A stretch of 29,915 bases of DNA from a virus: positions 1 through 29,915 of the IMG/VR virus record IMGVR_UViG_3300028027_000169; one strand, 5' to 3'. The notes under the pieces are model-generated. The model had not been told where the DNA came from and made no database searches. It saw nothing but the letters and a program-made list of their open reading frames with translations. This document shows positions 7,177 to 15,312 of this stretch, in pieces. The position numbers and the translations under genes were made by a program. Positions within the stretch are counted from its first letter, which is position 1; each line of letters starts with the position of its first letter.

Positions 7177-9250
7177 TAATAGTATTACTAATCCCGATAC
7201 GAGTACTAATAAGTTATACCTAACAATACCAAGCGGTGTTTATCCCCCGCCATCAAATGCTTCGGGCGAACCAACATGGAGTCAAGTTGTACAAAATCCC
7301 TCAAAATATTACATTAGATTAAATGGGGTTGGATTTGGAAATCCACTTGGAATTTATGCATATACAAACACAAATAACCCAAGTGACACTAACACATATT
7401 ATTACACGGATAATTCGATTTACGATTACACCGTACCATCAAACAATAATAAAGGTGTGACATTTGAATTATTTGATACAACACAGGTGCCAACAAATTC
7501 TCCATTATCAAATACGTCATCGGCAAGTGAATCATTACCAACGGGCTGCTCTCAATATATGACATTATATAATGAATCGTATGCTAAAGAAACATATTGT
7601 GTTAACGGATTTACTTCAACATATGACGAATTAAAAACTGTTACAAGAACCACCGGTTTTAGTTGTAGTGGGGGTAAAAATCCTGCAGGTCAAGTAATAT
7701 ATAGTAGCAAAGGTAATGAATGTTCAAGATGTATAACGTGGTCAGGATATTCTGAATTTAGAAACGGTTTATATACAATCATACCTTTTGCTGAAAGTAA
7801 GAATTGGGGTGCAAATATTGCGGCAATTGATGAATACTGTAGAAGAAAATTGGTTGGAAAGTTATTCTGTGAGGGTTTAGTAAATTATTCGTTCTTAGAT
7901 AATTGGTTGTCAGGTTCATTGTATTTCTTTCCATTTAAATCAAGAGTTGTTTGGGATGACGAAGAAAATTTAGACATTAGCGATTACGCAACTTCATACT
8001 GTAAAGATTTAGTTTATTACAAAGTAGGAACAAAAGAAAATCCCGATAAGAGATTTTATTATCGTTCGTCTTGGTATAACCCTGTAACAAATAAATTTGA
8101 CTCAGCAAGAGGAACATTGGCACACCCAACAACACTTGTTGATTTAGGTCCAAGAGACGAGTTTATTAAGGAGATATGTATTGACCCTAACTTAGACCCG
8201 AACTGCTCTGTGGTAAGGAATATAGGCCCAACATCGTATCAGGATATAAGACCTATCTTGGGATTATATATTAACTATAAATTAGATGTTGCAACTCCCG
8301 CAATCACTGGCGATATCTACGCATTTTTTAGGAACGAAGGATTTGATTCAAGATTACCATTCAAAATGCAAGGTCAAGTTTTAAATGGTGATATCCTACA
8401 ATTGATGTCAATGAATAGTGAAGCGGGTATAGATGGTTTTGATTTGTTAAGCAAGAAATATGAAATGTATAATCCTATACTTTTAGACCCCGATGTTTAT
8501 ACTGAATTCTTTAAATCAGATAATGGTAGTGCAAATGGTCCATTACCTGTGCAATTAAAATTAGATGAAACTGACGGATATCGTGTTAGAGCTTGTTTAA
8601 ATGAACCTGGTAGATTAACAGAATCTTCGCAGGTTGTTCCATTTTATTTATGGGAAAAAAATGGTACCGGATTTGGTACCGGCGTTGACCAAGCTTGGTA
8701 CTATCCTTCACCTGTAAATGGAAGCACCGTTGAAGCGCAACCATTACAAGGTATGACTTATAATTACAATTACAGCGGTGATACGACTCATCCTTATTTG
8801 TTATTACCAATGACCAAAGAATATAGTGGCGATGTTATTAAATTAAATGCTATCGCTAATCCATTGGTTGCTTCCACATTTAATATAGAACATTTTAATT
8901 ACGACATATACGGTAATTTTAACACAACCGGATTTACCACACATCAAATTTATGATGAACAAGAGGAAGGATTTACATTCCTTTATATTATTGGTGGTAA
9001 CGGAACATTAAGCGGAGCTACGGTTGGTAAACTGTATACTAGAAAAGGTAATACAGGGAGTTGGAATGTAATTGATTGGGACAATACAGTTGATTTTATA
9101 TTACCACCGACATCAAGAAACTATAGTGGAACAAGACAAATATTGTCAACACCATACCTTTATTATTTTGGATTGAAACCGGGTAAAACTGCGGTTGATA
9201 AATTTATTAAAAGATTTGGACCTTTAGGTGCATTCCCGTCTGCTGAATAA
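7157..9250 (+). CDS. Large structural protein, C-terminal part of the frame-split gene
   Basis: This is about 698 codons in the frame one base ahead of the preceding one. The frame is open from 7127, carries protein-like sequence throughout (for example NPDTSTNKLYLTIPSG and PTWSQVVQNPSKYYIRLNG) and has no ATG before 7559. The first possible alternative start is GTG at 7457. Such a long open stretch without a start supports continuity with the upstream frame. Content: beta-rich, with many Tyr, Gly and Asn and scattered Cys. There is an acidic, aromatic region around ESKNWGANIAAIDEYCRRKL and later KPGKTAVDKFIKRFGPLG near the C-terminus. No known domain is recognised. The TAA overlaps the next ATG by one base (9250). 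If an independent start existed, translation would begin at 7457 and the protein would be 597 residues. Confidence 0.7.
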   Translation, partial: FYSGTGSNSITNPDTSTNKLYLTIPSGVYPPPSNASGEPTWSQVVQNPSKYYIRLNGVGFGNPLGIYAYTNTNNPSDTNTYYYTDNSIYDYTVPSNNNKGVTFELFDTTQVPTNSPLSNTSSASESLPTGCSQYMTLYNESYAKETYCVNGFTSTYDELKTVTRTTGFSCSGGKNPAGQVIYSSKGNECSRCITWSGYSEFRNGLYTIIPFAESKNWGANIAAIDEYCRRKLVGKLFCEGLVNYSFLDNWLSGSLYFFPFKSRVVWDDEENLDISDYATSYCKDLVYYKVGTKENPDKRFYYRSSWYNPVTNKFDSARGTLAHPTTLVDLGPRDEFIKEICIDPNLDPNCSVVRNIGPTSYQDIRPILGLYINYKLDVATPAITGDIYAFFRNEGFDSRLPFKMQGQVLNGDILQLMSMNSEAGIDGFDLLSKKYEMYNPILLDPDVYTEFFKSDNGSANGPLPVQLKLDETDGYRVRACLNEPGRLTESSQVVPFYLWEKNGTGFGTGVDQAWYYPSPVNGSTVEAQPLQGMTYNYNYSGDTTHPYLLLPMTKEYSGDVIKLNAIANPLVASTFNIEHFNYDIYGNFNTTGFTTHQIYDEQEEGFTFLYIIGGNGTLSGATVGKLYTRKGNTGSWNVIDWDNTVDFILPPTSRNYSGTRQILSTPYLYYFGLKPGKTAVDKFIKRFGPLGAFPSAE

Positions 9251-10998
9251 TGGAAGAGAAAAAAGAAATAATTTTACCAAGTAAAAGATACGCTAATGCG
9301 GATGACCAAGAATTATCAATTAAGTTAAATCTTGAGACATCAGAATCTTTATTAAGAATTGGTGATAGAGATATCATTTTAGATGTTGCAAAATTATATG
9401 ATGATGAAAGAAATCGAAGTGTAAACTATAAGATATTTGGTAAAATGAATATGGTATTCCGTAATATGTACAGCGGAAATAGCAATTACGAATATCTTAA
9501 AGAAAGACTTTATTTAGTTGGTGATGGTAGTAACAATGATTTCACCGGTTTTATTCCATATGACGAGTTTGCATTCTTAAGAAGGGACTTATATAGAGAG
9601 GTAACATTAGTTCCAACTGGTACAACATTAGGCGGAGATTATAACCCATCAACAATAACATCAGGCTCGACACAACACACCACGGTTACTGCAATGAGTG
9701 CGCCATATCAAAATTGGAACATTTATTTATCGTACGCATATACCGGAGATACTCAATTCCCAATGAAATATTCATTAAGTGGGGGTACAACACATGAATT
9801 TGTTGCATCAGATGGTATACCATTTAGAGTGACCGGCAATACCAAAACATTTATATTAACAAGTCCTGTACCTCACGGTTTAAGTAGCGGTGAATATGTC
9901 ATCATAAACGGTAAAACATATTATGTTAATAATGTGGGAAATGAAATTTATGATTCCGAGAATTATGTGATAGTGCTTAATAAATCTCAATTTACATCGA
10001 CGGATGTTGATACATTAAACGCTTCATTAGTTGTTACAGGTAAAAGGTGTTTAGATAGAAACAATGTAAGTGGTTCCACATCAACATATTATGTAAGAAA
10101 ACATAAAACATTGACAAATACATCGGGATACATTTTAGATAATGTTGGTTTTGAGAATCCAATATTTGAACATGAAAGAAAATTATTGATAGAAAATAGT
10201 AATGGTGTAAATGATGTTCTTGTTGAAAGAAATAGACCTGAATCGGTTTTATTTGATTTTAAAGTGCCACTTGTATTAAGTGGATTAACAAACAATTTAG
10301 GATTTACACCAACCGAAGTTTTTGTTACAACAATTTATAGAAACGGAAATGGTTATTTTAATTATCCACCAAAGGTGGGATATAAATTTAATTTTCACGA
10401 TTCTTGGGTCGACGAACAATTTGATGGTGACACATCAAAAGAAACTAACATTGGTAGTGATACATTTACTAAATCGGGTTTCACATTTACATATGGCGAA
10501 GAGATACCAACGGGCACAACCTTAGTTGGTGATTTTGTTGAGTATAACAAAAAGGAAATAAAAGAAAGAGTAATCAGTGGCACATTTCATAAGATATATA
10601 ATCCAACCACACTATTTGATTATGGACAAACCGACAGTGAGGTTTACTCAGGTGCCACAGAAACAAACCCAATCGGTTTATATTATCAAGTACACCATAG
10701 GGTTAAGCTAAGAGAATTATCACCTTATTTAGAAACTGCAAAAACAAATCAGATTTATAATCTACCTGAGAATACGGTTTATGATAAAGATGAAAATGTA
10801 TGGAGATGGAGAGATTTATATTCACACGGATATATTGACCCAAATGGTTATGGTACAAATTTCCCATATGTTAATAATATTCATTACATAAAAAATGAAA
10901 TTAATCTTTATCTAAGAAACGAAAGATATTACACCAATAAACAAAATGGAGTTGCAAGTTTCAATTCAAGAACAAATACAAACAATTTAATCTGTTAA
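9250..10998 (+). CDS. Unrecognised virion structural protein (582 aa)
   Basis: I do not recognise a family. Its place between the baseplate wedge genes and the fibre genes, and its composition (rich in Tyr, Asn, Thr and Gly, predominantly beta, no signal peptide, no membrane segment), suggest a baseplate or tail-tip protein. Seen: a charged N-terminal region to about residue 70 (MEEKKEIILPSKRYANADDQELSIKL), then a beta-rich middle with loops such as TSGSTQHTT. The C-terminal segment at about 515-570 is aromatic and looks conserved (NVWRWRDLYSHGYIDPNGYG, then INLYLRNERYY). The ATG overlaps the previous stop in a TAATG arrangement, and the gene's own TAA overlaps the next ATG the same way. The three genes are therefore likely translated in a coupled fashion. 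T4 has gene 8 in the corresponding place, but no similarity is evident. Confidence 0.8.
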   Translation: MEEKKEIILPSKRYANADDQELSIKLNLETSESLLRIGDRDIILDVAKLYDDERNRSVNYKIFGKMNMVFRNMYSGNSNYEYLKERLYLVGDGSNNDFTGFIPYDEFAFLRRDLYREVTLVPTGTTLGGDYNPSTITSGSTQHTTVTAMSAPYQNWNIYLSYAYTGDTQFPMKYSLSGGTTHEFVASDGIPFRVTGNTKTFILTSPVPHGLSSGEYVIINGKTYYVNNVGNEIYDSENYVIVLNKSQFTSTDVDTLNASLVVTGKRCLDRNNVSGSTSTYYVRKHKTLTNTSGYILDNVGFENPIFEHERKLLIENSNGVNDVLVERNRPESVLFDFKVPLVLSGLTNNLGFTPTEVFVTTIYRNGNGYFNYPPKVGYKFNFHDSWVDEQFDGDTSKETNIGSDTFTKSGFTFTYGEEIPTGTTLVGDFVEYNKKEIKERVISGTFHKIYNPTTLFDYGQTDSEVYSGATETNPIGLYYQVHHRVKLRELSPYLETAKTNQIYNLPENTVYDKDENVWRWRDLYSHGYIDPNGYGTNFPYVNNIHYIKNEINLYLRNERYYTNKQNGVASFNSRTNTNNLIC

Positions 10999-11810
10999 TG
11001 GAAATTTTAAGAAAACCGGGTGATTATAATGTAATTCTTAATCAAGAAAATGACTTTCAAACAAATTTAGGTTGGGAGGAAGGTATGGATATTTTTGAAG
11101 ACGAGGTATTATCAACAATAATAAATCCAATTGACAATTATGAAACGGTTAGATACATTCACAAATCATATAGCGGTTTAACGGAAAATAGTAACGATAT
11201 GCAATGTGATATTTGGTATAAATTTTATTTTATTGATTCAAATAACACATATACCAATGGTTTAGATTATAGTTTGGTAGGTATTGCACCAAAAGATAAT
11301 GCAAATATGATAAAAACTTCTACTGAAAGTTATTTTAGGTTGGAATATTTTAAAACACCAAATAATGAACCACCAACCAGAATAAATAGAAAGTTGGTTT
11401 TTTCAAAAAATTTGCAATTACCAATAGGTGAAAAATTTTATTACAACACACTTAGACAAAATATACACGTTCCTGTTTTTATGGGTTCAAATTATAGAAA
11501 CAAAGAAAACATGTACCTATTTTGGTTTCAAGACGACACTGTTTTAAGTGATTCAACATTAAGTGGCGATACATTTTTTATGACTGCAAAATTTTTGAAT
11601 GCAAATGATGGTTCAATCATAGATTTTACAACAACAGGGTTAACTGCGAATCAACAAATTGTTGAACAAAGAGACATGTACTATAAAATTGTCATAGATA
11701 AAACAGATTATTCATACAAAGTGTACAATTACACCGGTGGCACAACAACGGAAAATAATTTAGTTGGAAGGGGTATGGATAATTCAATTAAATTTTTTGA
11801 AAAACGATAG
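10998..11810 (+). CDS. Unrecognised virion structural protein (270 aa)
   Basis: This small protein begins on the last base of the previous stop codon (TAATG) and so belongs to the same translational unit. Seen: an acidic N-terminal helix-like segment (GWEEGMDIFEDEVLSTIINPIDNYETVRYIHKSY), then alternating strand-like segments rich in Tyr, Phe and Asn. These include SYFRLEYFKTPNNEPPTRINRKLVFSKNLQLP and ENMYLFWFQDD. There are no Cys pairs, membrane segments or catalytic motifs. The middle region looks like a compact beta fold. From context it is probably a baseplate or fibre-attachment component that links the wedge to the long fibres downstream. That role is inferred from position only. Confidence 0.8.
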   Translation: MEILRKPGDYNVILNQENDFQTNLGWEEGMDIFEDEVLSTIINPIDNYETVRYIHKSYSGLTENSNDMQCDIWYKFYFIDSNNTYTNGLDYSLVGIAPKDNANMIKTSTESYFRLEYFKTPNNEPPTRINRKLVFSKNLQLPIGEKFYYNTLRQNIHVPVFMGSNYRNKENMYLFWFQDDTVLSDSTLSGDTFFMTAKFLNANDGSIIDFTTTGLTANQQIVEQRDMYYKIVIDKTDYSYKVYNYTGGTTTENNLVGRGMDNSIKFFEKR

Positions 11811-11824
11811 TTATAGTAATATAG

Positions 11825-14800
11825 ATGAAAAAAAATAAGTATACCATTAGACGTAAAAACATTTTAAATGTTAGACTGGTCTCTTTGACCGGACAGACTT
11901 GGTATGATATTAGTGATTACGAAACTCTTATTCCTTGGAGTGGCAATACTGGAGTTATGCCAACAGGCTCAACACCTTTTAATGGATATGTTGTTTATAA
12001 TGTTTCAGGTAATACAGGTAACACTTTAACTCAAAATTATTATAAATGGGGTATACCAACAGATAACACATGGAATTTAATGGTTGGTGCACCAATAACT
12101 AATTTAACTTCTACATCATTAAGAAACCCAACAGATGAATACGGTGCTTTAATTACCGGCACGACATTATATAATACCGGAACAACATTTAATATCGGAT
12201 ATTATGAATGGGTCAGTTCGTGGAATTTATTTAATCAAACATCGGGCGAAACATATAATGAAATTAATGGCGTATTAAACGGTAAAATCTACGATAACCA
12301 ACAACTTCCATTATACTTAGAAGCGACCGCAGATGAAATGGGTTCCATGGTTGCATTTGATGGTGCGGTTGGTGTTGAATCAACACAAAATCAAATTAAT
12401 GCAAACTTTATTTACGAAGTTGATTGTAATAAAGTTACTGTAATTAATACAACCAATCTAAATAATATTGCGGGTGTCGGTGAAATTATATTTACGGTAG
12501 ATTGGGGTGATGGAACCACATCGCCAATTGGCGTTGAAGGTATTTGTTCGGGAATTAATTGTCATAAAGCATTTAAAACATATACAACTAATGGTAGTAA
12601 AAACATTACCGTTAGATTAGATTCACCTTGGACTAATAATACATTATCTAAGTCGACAATGATTGATTGCAATGCTTTAGTGTCACCAACACCGCCGGCA
12701 ACAAGAACACCAACACCATCAATTACTGCAACACATACATTAACTCCAACATCAACACCAACAAATACTGTTACACCATCTATGACTCGTACACCAAGAC
12801 CTACGGTTACGAGAACACCAACAATGACACCATCAATGACACCAACGTTATCTATTGGTGCCACACCATCAATGACGCCATCAATAACACCAACAATTCT
12901 TTGTGTGTTTGAAATTGATATTGATGTAATATCAATATCGCAAGGTGATGGATGTTCAACATTATATACGGGCGGATATTCACCGGTACCACAAGAATTT
13001 GTTTTAGATATGTTACCTGCTGCGGGTACATTTACGTTTAATTTCACCGGTGGTACAATAACAGATACATTTAACATATATTACCCTGAGAACGTATTAT
13101 TAACAGGATACACATCAGTATCTAATGTGGCGGGTGGTCCATACGTATTATCTGTTGATGGTTCATCAGATAAAGTAAAAGTGGTTGTTAACCCTGTTGA
13201 TAATGGTCAAATTGAAACATTGTGGTCATTTATTGTTGGTTGTATCGTGCCGATTACACCAACTCCAACACCTACAAGAACTATTACCCCAACTGCGACG
13301 CCAACGGCAACTCCAACCATTACACCAACACATACGGTTACACCAACATCAACGCCTACAAAAACATTAACACCAACTCCATCTGTAACAAGGAATTATC
13401 TATGTAGTGATGTTGTGACAGGTAAGTATTCACCTGTTGTTCAAACATTCTTTATTAGTGCCGGTTCGTTACCGGGCGTTAGTGTATTTGAATATGGTAC
13501 GTATACGATTAATGATACGTTTCAATTATATTACCCATCAACAAGTTTAACGCCAACTTCAACATTTAGCGGAACTGGTTTTGGTAATATTACCGTGACC
13601 GGTTCTACATTAGCCGACAATATTATAAAAATTGTAATTGACGGTACCTCAGATGTTGAAACACAATGGTATTTTAATTTATATTGTGCAAATGTTTCTG
13701 TTTCGCCATCGGCAACAAAAACAGTAACACCTACTCCAACAATTACACCTACTAATACCAAAACATTAACACCTACACCTACTAAAACACCGGGTGCAAG
13801 TTTATCACCAACACCTACAAGAACACCGGCTTCTACTGTAACTCCAACAAGTACGGTTACTAATACACCTACAATCACACCAACTTCGACGATTACGCCG
13901 ACCAACACACCATCTAATACAGGAACACCGGCGGTCACAAGAACACCGACACGTACCGCTACACCAACAGCAACAATTTCACCTACACCAACAATTACTA
14001 AAACTCCAACAACAAGTGTAACGCCATCACCTGGTTCATCATCCTCGCCTACACCTACAATAACTCCAACTAATACGATTACACCAACGCGCACTGTTAC
14101 GCCAACAAATACCGTTACACCAACAGCTACAGTTACCCCAACAAACACGGTTACACCAACTCCTTCGGTAACCGCAACAATAACGCCAACATCGACAATT
14201 ACACCATCGTCGACAGCAACAATAACACCAACAAGTACATCAACAGTAACACCAACTGCGAGTGTCACCGCAACCATAACCCCTACGAGCACTATTACAC
14301 CAACACCAACGGCAACTGAAACGCCATCAGTAAGCGACACGCCAACCCCTACACCGACATCAACGATTACGCCAACATCAAGCGTAACACCTACCGTTAC
14401 GCCAACAAACACCATTACGCCAACAATCACACCTACCAATACAGTTACACCAACTGAAACAGTAACCCCTACACCGTCTGTAACTAATAGTGAAACACCT
14501 ACACCTACCCCAACAGAAACGGTTACACCTACAGGCACACCAACCCCAACAGCGACCGAAACACCGACAATGACCGCAACACCAAGTGTTACGCCGTCCG
14601 AGACAATTACGCCAACACCAACAGAAACACCAACGCCAACACCGTCTGTAACGTCTTCTTATGGTTCTTCACCAACACCAACGGAAACTATTACACCTAC
14701 CCCAACATTAACGCCAACAGGTACACCAACCCCAAGTGTAACCACAACAGTTACACCAACCAATACCATTACCCCCACCAACACACCAACAACAACTGAG

Positions 14801-15286
14801 AGTGAGACACCTACTCCAACTCCAACAAGCACGGTTACACCAACAAATACTGTAACACCAACACCTTCTGAGTCAGAAACTCCAACTCCGACACCGACAA
14901 GTACGGTTACACCAACAAATACTATAACACCAACTGAGACACCAACTCAAACTGCAACACCAACAATTACCCCAACAAATACAATTACACCAACGGAGAC
15001 CGTTACTCCTACATCAACGATTACACCAACTCAAACTGCAACACCATCTGTTACACCAACCAATACTATTACCCCAACCACCACACCAACAATAACAGAA
15101 AGTGAAACACCGACGCCTACACCAACCAATACGATTACACCAACAAGTACAATTACACCAACAAGTACAATTACACCAACACCTACCAATACACCAATAT
15201 CAACACAATCCGCACCACCATGCGACATCACATATAATGTGGTACCGTTTGATATGACTTGTGATATTACATATAATGTAATATAA
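11825..15286 (+). CDS. Giant modular fibre-like protein with Thr-Pro stalks and PKD-like domain
   Basis: This 1153-residue protein looks like beads on long stalks. Residues 1 to about 190 form a unique N-terminal part, probably for virion attachment. Residues about 195-285 resemble a PKD-like beta sandwich with VDWGDGTTS near 227. Three Thr-Pro stalks follow: about 287-356, 477-523 and 626-1132. Between them lie two related domains, at about 357-475 and 524-620, that share YSPV.Q.F..., T..DTF..YYP and ..ETQW.F...C. The last stalk has a six-residue rhythm, T-P-T-x-T-(V/I), with x mostly N, S, E, Q, A or P. The protein ends in two copies of CDITYNV (C1133 starts the first). No catalytic motif or signal peptide is seen. 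The start follows a 14-nt gap without a Shine-Dalgarno sequence. A receptor- or glycan-binding fibre is the best inference. Confidence 0.85.
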   Translation: MKKNKYTIRRKNILNVRLVSLTGQTWYDISDYETLIPWSGNTGVMPTGSTPFNGYVVYNVSGNTGNTLTQNYYKWGIPTDNTWNLMVGAPITNLTSTSLRNPTDEYGALITGTTLYNTGTTFNIGYYEWVSSWNLFNQTSGETYNEINGVLNGKIYDNQQLPLYLEATADEMGSMVAFDGAVGVESTQNQINANFIYEVDCNKVTVINTTNLNNIAGVGEIIFTVDWGDGTTSPIGVEGICSGINCHKAFKTYTTNGSKNITVRLDSPWTNNTLSKSTMIDCNALVSPTPPATRTPTPSITATHTLTPTSTPTNTVTPSMTRTPRPTVTRTPTMTPSMTPTLSIGATPSMTPSITPTILCVFEIDIDVISISQGDGCSTLYTGGYSPVPQEFVLDMLPAAGTFTFNFTGGTITDTFNIYYPENVLLTGYTSVSNVAGGPYVLSVDGSSDKVKVVVNPVDNGQIETLWSFIVGCIVPITPTPTPTRTITPTATPTATPTITPTHTVTPTSTPTKTLTPTPSVTRNYLCSDVVTGKYSPVVQTFFISAGSLPGVSVFEYGTYTINDTFQLYYPSTSLTPTSTFSGTGFGNITVTGSTLADNIIKIVIDGTSDVETQWYFNLYCANVSVSPSATKTVTPTPTITPTNTKTLTPTPTKTPGASLSPTPTRTPASTVTPTSTVTNTPTITPTSTITPTNTPSNTGTPAVTRTPTRTATPTATISPTPTITKTPTTSVTPSPGSSSSPTPTITPTNTITPTRTVTPTNTVTPTATVTPTNTVTPTPSVTATITPTSTITPSSTATITPTSTSTVTPTASVTATITPTSTITPTPTATETPSVSDTPTPTPTSTITPTSSVTPTVTPTNTITPTITPTNTVTPTETVTPTPSVTNSETPTPTPTETVTPTGTPTPTATETPTMTATPSVTPSETITPTPTETPTPTPSVTSSYGSSPTPTETITPTPTLTPTGTPTPSVTTTVTPTNTITPTNTPTTTESETPTPTPTSTVTPTNTVTPTPSESETPTPTPTSTVTPTNTITPTETPTQTATPTITPTNTITPTETVTPTSTITPTQTATPSVTPTNTITPTTTPTITESETPTPTPTNTITPTSTITPTSTITPTPTNTPISTQSAPPCDITYNVVPFDMTCDITYNVI
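12683..12893 (+). repeat. Thr-Pro stalk 1 of the first fibre protein
   Basis: About 70 codons of mostly Thr, Pro and Ser with scattered Met, Arg and Ala (TPTMTPSMTPT type). It joins the PKD-like domain to the first of the two related domains. Confidence 0.85.
13253..13393 (+). repeat. Thr-Pro stalk 2 of the first fibre protein
   Basis: About 47 codons of TPT-type sequence between the two related YSPV domains. It is too short to give a clear higher-order period. Confidence 0.85.
13702..15220 (+). repeat. Long Thr-Pro stalk 3 of the first fibre protein, six-residue period
   Basis: About 506 codons made almost only of Thr, Pro, Ser, Val and Ile, with Asn, Glu, Gln and Ala at the variable site of an 18-nt (six-codon) unit. 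The top strand is nearly free of G and T outside third positions and the Val/Ile codons. Third positions vary between neighbouring units, so the DNA is less repetitive than the protein. Confidence 0.9.
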
Positions 15287-15300
15287 AAATAAAAAAAAAC

Positions 15301-15308
15301 TATTTATA
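15301..15308 (+). promoter_or_regulatory. TATTTATA element before the second fibre gene
   Basis: TATTTATA follows an A-rich tract and ends 4 nt before the ATG at 15313. It is the same element as at 20789, where the flanking sequence (AAACTATTTATAA) is also alike. Confidence 0.45.
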
Positions 15309-15312
15309 AAAA

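Noticed and set aside
13531-14538. Minus-strand open frame of 335 codons, Val-Gly rich, opposite the long stalk
   Set aside because: The complement of Thr-Pro codons contains few stops and reads as GVTV/GVIV repeats. The same occurs opposite the other stalks, so it is a composition effect, not a gene.
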